Assembly (NCBI GenBank): GCA_013398175.1
Contig: VZRZ01004224.1
Coordinates: 62,256-126,255, forward strand
Origin: Climacteris rufus
Lineage: Eukaryota > Chordata > Aves > Passeriformes > Climacteridae
Reading direction: 5' to 3'
Length of the DNA: 64,000 nt
The notes below the pieces were generated by a model. It worked only from the letters and a program-made list of their open reading frames with translations, did not search any database and was not told the DNA's origin. Each line of letters opens with the position of its first letter. Position 1 is the first letter of the stretch. The position numbers were made by a program, and so were the translations under genes. Below, piece after piece: positions 51,561 to 62,470 of the stretch.

Positions 51561-54002
51561 CACCTTGACTCACTCCCTTCATCTTCTTGGCTATGCATAA
51601 TCTGAATAGGCTGATTTAAATTTTGATCTTTAGCTGATGCTGCTTCGTGCACTTTTTTCTGTACTTCAGAGGTTTCTACTCCTGGCTCTAAGTTCATCTG
51701 AGCTGGATATATCCTCCTGCTCCACCCCACCTACAACACAAAAATCTCTTTGAAAATGTCTGCCTTTTTGAGATCAAATTCACACACCCACCATTTGCAA
51801 GCAGCAGTGGAGCCCTACCTGATCTACAATTTTTTTCCTGATATGACAAAAACACCTTCTTATCGCCTTTAGCCATTTAGTCCCACACTGTGGGACTCCT
51901 TTAGCTCTGCCCATCACTGTGCATTATTTACAGTTTCTAGCTTCACTGTCCATCCACCCTTTCAGCCTGGAAATCTTTCCGGCAGCACAACTTCCCCGTG
52001 TGACTGCAGAACCAAGGCTGAGAGATGCCAGCAGGACAGCATGAAACAATCCTGAGGTTGAGGTAATGGTTCCCACATTATAAATTGGTTATGTCAGCAA
52101 GAGGCTTGAGTTTTTGGAAAACTCTCCCTTTTGAAGTTCCAAATACGTGTGATAGATGTTGGTACTTCCTTTACAAGGTCAATGAAACCAGGCTGATTTC
52201 ACTGGTGCAGACACAGCTGCCAATTTTTAGGTCAGTGATGATCTCATCGTCTTCAAGCAGAATGAGAACCAGTATGCGGAGCTGTCATATGTTCTCCTGA
52301 TACCCGCACGCTACTGCAGCACCAAGGTCAATACTAATTTAATCTGCTTTTGTGACTGCAGTGAAGCCACAGTATTTCTGCATTAAGAAATCATTCGTCA
52401 TTTCAGGAAACTCAGGAAATGTTGCTACTGGCCAGGGGAGTGTAGTTGGTGTGTCCCGAGAGAAAGGGGTGTGTGATAATGCAGTTTTACTGCATATCAT
52501 ATAGAAAGATTAAGAGAACATAAGATTAGATGCACTTTAATAAATGTTCACCAACACCAACATCTCTTTAATTCATTGCTTGAAAGTCTAGCCTATAACC
52601 TTTCAGAGAGGCTGGTTAGGATCTGTAATGGTCTAAAAGGTACCAGTGTTCTTAATGGACAGTACCTTAGGTGAAGCTAATGTCACTAGTGCAGATCCCC
52701 ACCAATCAATCCACATTACAATCCACATATATCAACCTGGGATGCCCCACATGAGTGTCCTTTATTATTGTGATGTTGTCCTTCACTTCTGGAAAGCAGA
52801 AAACTGTGTCTCCAAGACTCACCTGTCTTGGATCCACCTGTGCCTCCAAGACTCATATGCACTGCTAGCCCCTTTGGATTGATGACTCTCTGCATCTTCT
52901 GTCTTGACTGGGACCATCTGGGAGGAACTTATGGACTTTTCTGAGTTTTTTCTGGGTTTAGATGATCAGCATTTCTCAGTTCCCCACTCCACCACCTGTG
53001 TGTCTCCTCTTCCAGTTGGTTCTTGCAGGTTCTTTGTTCAGATGTCTGATTCAGCACCTGGTGGTGACTCGATACCTCCAGATGTGACGATAACGTTCCG
53101 GTTCTCCTGCTTCTGATCATGACAAATTGCCAGCCTCTTTCTTTGTTTCTCATGTTCCCTGGGCAACTTAACTCCATGGCCAAGGCTTGAAAGATTTATT
53201 GTAATCCTGGCCAGATCAAGGAAATTTTCAGAAGAGTATTCATATTTCTGGCCTTTTGTAAAATGACCGGCTTTTTCTTAAAACCTTTAATTTCTTTCTG
53301 TAAATGTTTTCATAGCTTCCACTTCAAGATAACCACAGGTAAGAAACAAATATGATGTGGTAGAGGTAAAAAGAACTGGTAATGCTCTTCCCATCCTGAT
53401 CACTGCATTTGAAGAAGAAAGCTCTCAAACTACTAGAGAAAAACCTCCTATACAAGATGTGTGTGTTCAAACTTTATCTTTTTTCAAGAGTTGTTGGTTC
53501 AAATAAACACTTCTACATTTTGATTACAAGTGCTTCCACTTCTAAAAGATATACAAGAAGTCTTAGCAGTGTTTGGCAATGATCTAGAGTGAGAAACTGA
53601 TACTATTAAGGTCCTATGAAAAGAAAAGTTTTAAAAGGGATTAAAATATAATTATAATGAAGATTAAGAAAAGAAATAATAGTTTTCCCTTCATTTTTTA
53701 TTCAATGCTTCATTCTCCAGAAAGAATAAAAAAGACAAAATCATTTATATTGTATATAACCTTAGAGATGAAAAATATGTCTACCTTATTTTTATGGTAT
53801 TTCAGCTTTTGTTCTGTGGCTTTCAGTTTGTTTTTTTAACTACAAAGACAAGCTTTCTATTGTCGTTTAGTGCAAAAATGTACTACATGTCGTTACAATC
53901 CACAAACCAAAGAACTGATAAAGCTGGGTCTTTGACTGTACAATAACTGGAAAGCATTGTGGGCCTTCTTCTGCTCTTACAGCTTAATCAGTGCAGTAAT
54001 AG
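51561..54002. other. Non-coding unique sequence
   Basis: No gene recognised. Sequence 52650-53180 has long low-stop stretches on both strands but no protein I know. From 53460 to 53880 it is strongly AT-rich. Confidence 0.6.
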
Positions 54003-54070
54003 GATCTAATTCTGCTCTCATTCAAGTCAACACAATTTTCACTATTAACTTTTATGAGAGTAAGGTCCGA
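54003..54070. repeat. Diverged palindromic repeat relic
   Basis: The left half with ctgctctcattcaagtcaac pairs with the right half ending gagagtaagg. Aligning the left half with the reverse complement of the right gives about 15 matches in 22 positions around a short centre. The pattern, a ctgctctcattgaagtcaa type arm and its inverted counterpart, resembles an old palindromic repeat I recall as abundant in turtles and crocodilians and sparse in birds. The family is not named here because I cannot verify it. The symmetry is weaker than in the 8.6 kb copy. Confidence 0.45.
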
Positions 54071-54118
54071 GAATATATTGCGTGGAATTAAATACCTGAC
54101 AGGTTGGGTGTTATTTTC

Positions 54119-54142
54119 TTTTTTTTTTTTTTTTTTTTTTTT
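54119..54142. repeat. T24 homopolymer tract
   Basis: Uninterrupted run of 24 T on the plus strand. It could be the reverse complement of a poly-A tail, but nothing recognisable lies beside it. The only ambiguous base of the window, an N, follows at 54164 and probably reflects sequencing difficulty behind the homopolymer. Confidence 0.9.
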
Positions 54143-54170
54143 AAGGTATATTTTTTACATTAANTTCTTA

Positions 54171-55300
54171 AAGGGCTAATTCTTCACTGAATTGCTGGGA
54201 GCTGCAATGGAAATGGAGAATGAGCTGCTTCAAGTTTTCCTCTTAGTGTCTTGATTTTGATGTGTATTACAAAGGCTCACTGAACATGAAGAGACCTGGT
54301 GGCTTTGAAAACCAGCCCCAGTGTGGCTGTGAACATATTTTGCCACACATCCACCCACTTTCAGTCCATACAGCTGCCTCACAAACAGTTTGCTCTTGGA
54401 CTGTTTGGATGCACCTGGGAGCATCCTAGCCCACAGAGCAAGCTCAGGCAAGCACAGTCCCTGCAGCTGCTTTAGAGAGCAAACCTTGAGCCCAGGCAGA
54501 CGCTGCGCTTACAGACTTCCAGTATGGAAAACAGTCAAGTCTGCTCTTGAGGGTGGTGTTGGCATAGTCAATATTGTCTCTAGACATTTCTGGGGATCTC
54601 TCAGTGCTCTCTGTGACCCAGTTTCTGTTGCACCGCTGTTTGCCCATAGCATTACCTTGGTGTGGGTGGAAAGAAAAACATGTTGTCTGCCAGGTACAGC
54701 TGTCGGAAAGGGCTAGGTCCTCCCTGCTCTGAGAGGAGCATGCCTGCATACTTACAGAAAAGGCCATAAGGAGAAGAGTAGAGCTGGGCTATGCAGCAAT
54801 TAAGGGCTAAAGCTGCAGCACAGATCAGCCATGCTCTCGGGATGTTAGTGATGCTATCCTCGCCTGTGCCAGCTGAGGAACTGGCTTCTAGCATCCTTCT
54901 TGTCTGTCAGAAAGGCTCAAAATGCAACATAGCTGTGAGCAAAAGAATAACAAAGGTTTTTGTTAGCAGCAAGGGTTAGAGAGCTGTATCAGTTTCTTCA
55001 ATCACTGACGGAGTCCCTGCTGCTGGCCTCATCACCTGCCTGTTTCAGGCAATCTCTTCTCTAGGCTGCCTTAGCCATCTGGTAAGATTACAAACAGAAC
55101 AAAGCAGCAGAAAAGGAGAAGAAGGACTAGGGGCAGGAGGAGCTCGTTCATCCTGCCTCCCCCCTATGCCTCCTTTTCATCCTCTGAATGTGTAAATCCT
55201 GGCTGTGGCCAGGCTCCTAACAAACTGTGTGCAGAGGTAGCCAAGGCCATTTGATTCAGCTCTATTGGAAATCTGATTTCTCGTTGGTCTTACACAAAGG
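54171..55300. other. Non-coding unique sequence
   Basis: No gene recognised. The minus-strand and plus-strand frames at 54390-54894 overlap heavily and show no conserved content. Confidence 0.6.
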
Positions 55301-55470
55301 TCTATTAATTAGGGCTGATAGAGCTTAGTAAAAAAAATCTGCTTGGTTAGCAAGGGCACTCTCTCGTTTGCTCATGCTTTTCTTAGATCTTGCCAAGATC
55401 TCAAAAATAGAGGGAGCTTAATTACAGTCAGTGGATTAATCTCTAAGGGAAAGAAATTGTAATTAGCTCT
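55301..55470. promoter_or_regulatory. Cluster of homeodomain-like sites
   Basis: Within 170 bases there are tattaattaggg (near 55303), gcttaattacag (near 55416), ggattaatc (55433-55441, matching the GGATTA core bound by OTX/PITX-type factors) and tgtaattagc (near 55459). A 17-base near-perfect palindrome agatcttgccaagatct sits at 55385-55401. Such density of TAAT cores next to a structured motif is common in conserved vertebrate enhancers, but it also arises by chance in AT-rich DNA. Conservation cannot be judged from a single sequence. Confidence 0.25.
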
Positions 55471-56850
55471 TTGAAATGTGCCACTTTTTCTTCTGGGCTT
55501 TCAGAGTTTGTCATTGTGTCTGTCTGTCCTTCTGTAGGACTAGAAAAAAGGTAATTCTGCATAGTTTTTTTGCTCATTTTTCACCCCAAGCTAGAGATGC
55601 AAATGGCAGCCTGACTTCACAAACATTTCCAGCTGATTATAAAGAAACTGTTGTTTCTTCACTTTTTCTCTTAAGTCCTGCTTGCTACTTCCCGTGGGGC
55701 TATTCTCTTAAGCAGTGGTCACTTTGGGTCCTGCAGCCAAGGCTGCAAAGGGCTTTCGGTGTCCCTTTGGACTCATTCTCCCCTTCATGAGAGCAACAAG
55801 GAAAGCCTAGGGTTTGACTGTGCTGTTTTGAGCTGCTCATGTGATGGCATGAGTTGTAACCTCCCATCAGTGATTGATGGGAAGGCAATAAACTCAGTGC
55901 CTTGTAGTCTATCATTTATGTTCATGTTCAAGTAGGTTTGAAGGTGAACAGGAGTGTTGGGGAGAAAATCTAAAGCCAGAACAAGGCATTGCGAGAGATT
56001 TCAGTGAATCCCCATTTCTCACGCATGGGAATTAGGCACAGGTTTAAAAATCACCTTGATAAATGAGAATGTGTCCAGCAAAGACACACCAAGCACTCTG
56101 ATTTATAACCATCATTGCATGCAGTCATGTTCCTAGTACACAGTGCCTTTGCTGTTGACTTTGCATGTATGTAAGCTGATTTTCCAGACATGTACATTGG
56201 GGTACATCACACTTCAGCAGGCAAGATCAAGCCCCTTAAGTGTACACGCTGGCAGTGTATCAAGGAGAAGAATAAAAAGAGAAAATTAAATACTGTCCTA
56301 TGGGGGAGCGAGCATGGTTGGATCCTTCAAGATGTATATCCCTTAATCCTTCTGCCTAGTATTTCATCATTCCTCAACAGTGCAGTACAGCTATCCCTTC
56401 ATTAAGACTCTCAGTCCTAGGGAAGGTGACCCAAACTCCCCTTCCATCCATTTGATTCTTGCTCTGACAGCCAGTGACTTGTTAATTATTAATATGAAAT
56501 ATTTGATGGTACATACAGCAGCTGAACCCAGTATAATGTATGCTCAGGGCAACTCTCTGAAGATGAAACCAGCCATTCTAGTGCTTTGGATTTTTCTACT
56601 GAAGTTCTGCCTTTTGCTTCCTCTTTTACTTCCCTGTCTTTCTTTCCTGTGCCTTTGTACCTTCATGCTGAGTGTCTTCTTTCATGTCAGCAATGAACTT
56701 ACAGGTCTGCATTTCGATTCTATTCCTTTATGTACTGATCAGGCTTAATGGAAAAAATAAGAAACAGGACACAAGCCCTGGCTTCATCCAATCCCCAGAA
56801 ACCCTATTTCTTTCTTCCATCTGAAAGGGTCAGCCAGTCCAGCGATCCAC
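55471..56850. other. Non-coding unique sequence
   Basis: No gene or transposon recognised. The 122-codon frame at 56380-56748 is rich in hydrophobic residues from a pyrimidine-rich strand and has no known motif. Confidence 0.6.
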
Positions 56851-56920
56851 GCTCTGAAACAATGCTCATCTCTGAGTAGCCCTGGGCTCTGAAACAATGC
56901 TCATCTCTGAGTAGCCCTGG
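56851..56920. repeat. 35-bp perfect tandem duplication
   Basis: Two identical 35-base units beginning gctctgaaacaatgctcatc follow each other directly, and a seven-base partial third copy with one mismatch comes after (actctga). Identity of the two copies points to a recent duplication or ongoing copy-number change. It lies outside any recognisable gene. Confidence 0.97.
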
Positions 56921-57307
56921 ACTCTGAGCTGTAGTATTAGCCTCAACCATAAGTGAAATCACATCACCCAGAGTTAAACGTGCTACACGTGGTAATTACA
57001 GGCTTTAGAAGATTTATATTCTGTCTTAGGGCAAGCTTTTAGGGTGCAAATCTCCTCTTTAGAATGATTTGCTCACTATGAGACCATGATTTGCTACCTG
57101 TGTGCTTTGTCCACACACACACATATATTGCAGAGGTCATAACTACCTGCCCACCCTGGGTGCAGCCACTGTTACTTACAGAATCTGTTGCTTTATCATT
57201 CAAAATATGGGAATATCATCTCTTTGACTCCCATGCAAGCTCTTTAGCACTGATTTTCCAAAATAATTTCCCGCTATTGGGTCAGGTCCCATTTGGCTAG
57301 ACCAGTT

Positions 57308-57360
57308 CTGTCTTTTTGTTTGGGCACAAACTGTCTTTTTGTTTGTTTTGTTTTTGTTCT
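57308..57360. repeat. T/G-rich low-complexity tract with short direct repeat
   Basis: The segment ctgtctttttgtttg occurs at 57308 and again at 57331, followed by a run of T blocks separated by single G. Simple-sequence expansion is the likely origin. Confidence 0.75.
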
Positions 57361-58148
57361 GTGAGATGATCTAGAGAATCCACTTTAGTTAACACTCCCC
57401 TCCCTCACTAGCAGCAAAATTTTGTCCACCTTCTTGCATTTTGCTCTTTTGAGAGTCATGAGCCACGACAATACAAAAAGACTGCGCCAACACAGTCCAG
57501 AATCCAAGTTTAGCCCTGGAAAAAATCCCTCTCCTGACTGGCAGCAGCAAATCCCAAAGCACCCCCATATTATTTCCTTCTTAGCTTTCCGTCAGCTCAC
57601 TTAAAGCCTCTTTGAAAACCTGGCCATCAGGCCATTCAGGAAAATGGAAAGCAGCATAGCTGCTTCCAAATACAGCTAATATCAGATATAGCAAAGACAC
57701 TGGAACTTGGAAAAGCCTGATTGCCTGTTCTTTCCTACTTACTGTACCGCCAGTACTCATTTTATGATCACCAGAATACACACAGCAGTTACATGCTTAT
57801 TATATTACATCCATCCCTCTCTAGGGAAAATGTGAGCATGTATTTAACCAATATTCTATTGCATGCTGTAATTCCAATACATGTTAGGGACTTAGCAAGC
57901 AGCATATAGCAGAAGCAACAAGCCCCACTCCTTGTTCCTCCTCTGCTCACCCAGCAGTCGCACTAAATTATGCACGTTGTTTTTCCTGAAGAATCTGTTT
58001 AAGCAGCATCATAAACCAGCAGTATTTGCATCGCAGAGACAACCTTTGCTCTACTTAGCACATAGCAATAGTCAGTATCTGCGTGCGATAGCAGAAGGGG
58101 AGGTGATTTGGAAAGTATTTTGGAAGAGTTTAGAAAGCAGGATAGAGC

Positions 58149-58170
58149 TTTTATTATTATTATTATTATT
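58149..58170. repeat. (ATT)7 microsatellite
   Basis: About seven uninterrupted ATT triplets (22 bases). Simple-sequence repeat. Confidence 0.95.
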
Positions 58171-59205
58171 GGAAATGTGAACATTTTCTATCACATTAAC
58201 TGACTTTACAGCAATTTATTTTGCTGCTATCATAAAGGGAGGTAATGAACCATGAAGTTTCTTCAGGAAATTGTCAGCATCTGCCTGCAAATAATTTTCA
58301 AACATGTGAGCCACAAAGGAAGAACACAGTGATTCAAAGAAAATTGCTTGTCCTCATCCTAAAGGAAAACCAGTCAGTGTCATTGGTGTTGGACATATTA
58401 AGGAGAAGGATCTAGTTTAAAGACATGTCAGTGGTATGTAACAATGGAAAATTTAGATACATGTTAGTCATCTCACAGATAAGATTATCTCCTTTGAAGG
58501 CATATGTTTCCGCAGCTGGATAATCATAGTGAAAGAATAATCAATAAAATGAGAAGAAATTCAACAACCTGCTTTTTATTCTCTTAGGGATCTCACTTTT
58601 AAAAACAATTACCTCTCTGTTATCTGTGACACCTCCTTTGTTCCTCACAGTAGGTGCCTAACACTAAATCAAAACCAAAACACATCTCTAATCAAAGATA
58701 ATAGGAAATTTAAAAGATTTTCTTATCAGTTCCAAACACATACAGCATCAGGTAGTAGTTATCTCAGATTAGGAAGCTTTCTGGGTGTGATTCACAGATA
58801 GAATTTCCCTCATATCTCTCCAGCTTTGGTGACAAACATGGTACTGAAGAATAAAACAACATCTTCAGGTTGTGATATGCTGGAAATCTATGGGAAATGG
58901 ATTCTCCATGCCTAGAGCCTTGTGTGATCATTTATGGTGCAAGGGGAATATAAAATGCAACCAGCTATACGAGAAGCACTTTATTCAAACCATTACTGGA
59001 TGTAATTGACTGCACAAGGTACCTGGCAGTGAAAAGTCAAGCTCATGTATGTTTTAATATTTAAAAGTTTCCCAGTGATAGAAAAGTTGTACATTTTGTC
59101 TATTCAAGCTTTCATTTTATACAGTTAGGATGTATCATTCCACCTCTTGGGTCTTTTCTTCCTTGATGTAATAAGAAAAAAGGGGGTTTCATCTTTTTTT
59201 TTTCC

Positions 59206-59228
59206 TTTACTGATATATTATCAGTAAA
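59206..59228. repeat. Perfect 10-bp inverted repeat
   Basis: Arms tttactgata and tatcagtaaa pair exactly around a three-base loop. AT-rich; likely fortuitous. Confidence 0.75.
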
Positions 59229-59404
59229 AATATCTCAGACCTTGTTATGAATCCACACCAAACTGGTCACTGATATTTCTCTGACTAGGAGAAAGCCAGT
59301 GTTTGTCTTCATACGAGGTTCGCTGGCCAGAGAAATGTCTCACTAAACTCATCACAAGCAGGGTTAGAATTCATTGATTTACTCATTTTGCCCTGTGCTC
59401 ATCA

Positions 59405-59618
59405 CTTTAACAGCTGAGCATTTCATAACTTTTGAATGGATTTGTCTCTGAAATAGATTGGTGAGGTAAAGAAATTTTATTTACTTCCATTTTAGTGGTG
59501 AAGAACTGAGGCAATGAGAGACTAAGTGACTTGTCACAGGTCGCAAAGGAATCCAATAATGTATCCAGGAACAAAGACCAGATCTCTTTAATATCAGTCC
59601 AGTGCCTTAGTCACAAGA
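59405..59618 (-). mobile_element. MIR-like SINE relic
   Basis: The plus strand reads as the reverse complement of a MIR (mammalian-wide interspersed repeat) type SINE. The core is plain: a ccattttagtggtgaagaac part followed by ctgaggcaatgagagactaa and gtgacttgtcacaggtc (59490-59542), which follows the MIR core order of attttacag, gaaactgaggca, agagaggttaagtgacttg and caaggtcaca. Downstream, gtatccaggaacaaagacca and cagtccagtgccttagtcac (to about 59613) fit the tRNA-related 5' part of the element in reverse. MIR is a tRNA-derived SINE mobilised by L2 LINEs and is known as an ancient amniote repeat, sparse in birds. Borders are soft, the copy is strongly diverged and no target duplication remains. 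Confidence 0.75.
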
Positions 59619-62250
59619 ACATCTTTCTTCTCCTTTCTCCCTTAATAACCTCTAACTCATTTCTTTCGGGGATTCTTGCAGCAGTCTGTGTCTCTGTTCA
59701 CAGCTTGCTTGCTTTTACCATAATCCCATCAAACTCTCCATCCTTATGGAGCTTTCAAAAACATTTTAAATTTATTTCTGATATCAATACAAACAAACGA
59801 TCACAGTATTCTCAAAGAAGCATTATAACAAAGTCAGTATGAAACAGATGGAACAAATAAAATGAGCTGATGAAATGCCACTCTAACAATAGTGAGAAAA
59901 CAATATATTGCTAACAACACACAGTCTGCTGCTTCTCCATTGTGTGTGTAAAAATGCTTTGTTAACAGAAATCATAGCTAGTTATTAATCAGTATTATGG
60001 TTAAGGCTTGTTTTTACTTCGTTTTCAGCTGGGAGAAGGGCATGTAGCAATTCCTCCCAGAGCACGTGTCAGTACTGTAAAAATATCAAAAATACCTGGT
60101 TTCAGTTATGCACTGTAGCAGTATTTTCTTGGCTGGGAAGAAGAAGAGAAGGAATGCTTGCAGCACTTAGAAAAAGAGGAGAAACACAGCATTACGGATA
60201 CATCTTTATAGATGCCTACACCACTTTCTAGTTTCACTGCAAAAAGTGTAGCAGTCGATGGGTAAACAGATGGTGTTCATCAGGGTCTCTGGAGGCAGCA
60301 ACAGTCCCAGTTACAGTCATGTAACTCCCTGTGAAGTCGGTGGGACAGGGCTGCAAAGTCATTTCTCCAGTGCATGGCTGATACAAATCACTCCCATTTC
60401 AGAAGTGACTTAACAACTGATTTATGCTGGTATCAGTGAGTAAGCATACAAAAAGCCATGACAACTTTGAAGGCAGAATTTATCTAATTGAAGGCTGAAC
60501 TTCTCCCTGTTTAACTGAACTGAGGCATTTTCAGCATAGTTATAGGTCAGGAAGAGGGTCTATTCTGCATCTGAGCTGGAATTATTGAGGATACCCATGT
60601 TCCAAATCCCCAAAATACTTACTGTGTTTGCATTCAGTTGAAACTTAGGGTGCTGCAGCTTACAAGTTCTGCATATCCTTCTAGAAATCTTGGGATCTTT
60701 CTAAGAAACACCCTAACTCTTCTTATCCAGCCAGCTCTGACTGTGCCACACAGCTGTGGAGGCTGCTGACAGGGAACAGTTTGTCACAGCAGGCATGAAG
60801 ACAATGGCCATTCTCCTCACTAGCATTAGTGCAACCCTAAACAGGCTCAGAAACCCACCCAAGCATTCTCTCGGTTTGCTTAATTTTCAAGTCACCATGA
60901 TTTTCAGGATGAATACCAGGGTTCTTCAGCAACTTAGGCCTAAAGTAGCATCCAAAACTGTCTTGGAGGAAGGTCTGGACTCAACTGGGATGTTCAGAAT
61001 TAAATGGTTTCCACTTACCTCATTTAGCACACATTCAATGTTACACTAAGTTTCAAATCAACTGACAGTAAATTTCGGTGTTAATGTTCTAGCTATGCCT
61101 GTAACTTTGTCTTAGGGGGAAATATTTCAGTGCTTGCCCCTCAAAAAAGTGGTAGTTTCATTCAGCTCCCCCAGTCCTACCCATGCATTTCCAGTGGTAC
61201 AAGGAGTGGATTAAGAGAAACTCCCAGATTTACAGAAATTATGTACAAGCCAACTCTGCCAACCACTTCCATCTAGACCTGGCAGGAGGAGTCAGCTCAG
61301 TGAGTGGGACAGAAGGACGAAGTGGTGGAACTACTTCAGTATGTGCCAGAGCCAACCTGTTTTCTCCAGCCTTTTTCAACAGAAAACTGGTCCAGAATTA
61401 GGAGTGGTAGCCCCGGTGTGGATGAGAACCCACACAGCTCTGCAGCCGCAGCCACACCCACATCCCATGGCAGGGGAGGGTGCTTTGCACAGCACTGCTG
61501 AAGGAACAGCCCCCGGTAGGTCACTGCTTGTGAATGCTATGTCAAAATCCATCAGAGAAAACCTTGGCCCTTGACTTCAAAAAACACACTTCTGGAGAAT
61601 ATTAATATTCTTGTTTGTTAATCAGCGTTAGGAAAGATGCATGGGTTTTCCATCTACTCTGGTAAGATCTGTAACAGTTTGCAGGAAGTGACATAGGTTT
61701 TTAGCAGAAAAGTCTAGAAACTACAAAAAATTCCAAACCCCCATATAATTAGAAACACTTGTATTGGGAGTGATGGCTTTTTCTTGTTATGCTATAAAAC
61801 AGAGAAACTCGTCTTTACATGAATTTCCACTAACCTCTGTTTTTCTTACTCTTTTATACATGCTGTCCTCATAATATTTTTATAGAATGCGACAAAGAAA
61901 CTATTTCAATAAAGCTTTTCTTTCTTCCTGTACTGAGGAACTATAACTTTTCATTTAGCCTTTTAAGATATGACACATCTTTTGACACTTTCTGACTCCC
62001 GGTACAAGGCAAAGGCAACTTCTGAGCTTGTGTTTTGGTTTTCCTTCTCTTTTTGATCTGTTTAGCTGAGCTCTTTTCAGTTGAGAAAGAATTTTTAACC
62101 CACACATTTCTGGATGTTAAAAAAAATGGCTTTTCATTAACTCCAGGACTGCTGCACTTAAGAGTTGCAGCAGAGCTCTCTTTTCCACCACATGGGTCTG
62201 GACTCTTTATCCTTTTGTGCTTCCTTCATTTGCCCATAATGTACCATTTA
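59619..62250. other. Non-coding unique sequence
   Basis: No gene recognised. The stretch at 60310-60445 holds a doubtful repeat relic, listed separately. A polyadenylation-signal-like aataaagc occurs at 61909-61916 but no transcript body can be tied to it. Confidence 0.55.
60310..60445. repeat. Doubtful old sauropsid repeat relic
   Basis: The segments gtaactccctgtgaagtcgg near 60321 and aactgatttatgctggtatc near 60414 resemble the gtaactccattgaagtcaatgg and gatttacaccagtgtaa parts of an old repeat I recall from turtles and crocodilians. Matches are short and the intervening sequence is unlike it, so this remains tentative. Confidence 0.25.
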
Positions 62251-62470
62251 TCAAACTTTTCCTATCATAAGCTCCCTTTAATAATTTTCTTATTTATTAC
62301 TCTTTGTGACCATGGCTATTGGCTTTGATCAATAACATAATCCCATCTGCCCTACAGATATCACTAACTCCACGTATAAAAATAAGCTTACTGGTCTTTC
62401 ACTTCCTTGGTCTTTACTCACTTTCCCATCTACTTCTGAGCAAAATCCGCAAATACTCAAGTTGTCATTG
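62251..62470 (-). mobile_element. Possible very old CR1 fragment
   Basis: The stretch gtataaaaataagcttactg followed by a gtctttcacttccttggtct part (62374-62412) resembles the reverse complement of the CR1 reverse transcriptase segment gaagttaggctgactggtct...ccctgggtcctc. Nothing else nearby aligns convincingly, so similarity by chance remains likely. Confidence 0.3.

Larger units (their letters stand above)
56921..59400. other. Non-coding unique sequence
   Basis: No gene recognised. Contains the TG-rich run, the ATT microsatellite and a small hairpin listed separately. Much of 58200-59200 is AT-rich unique DNA. Confidence 0.6.
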
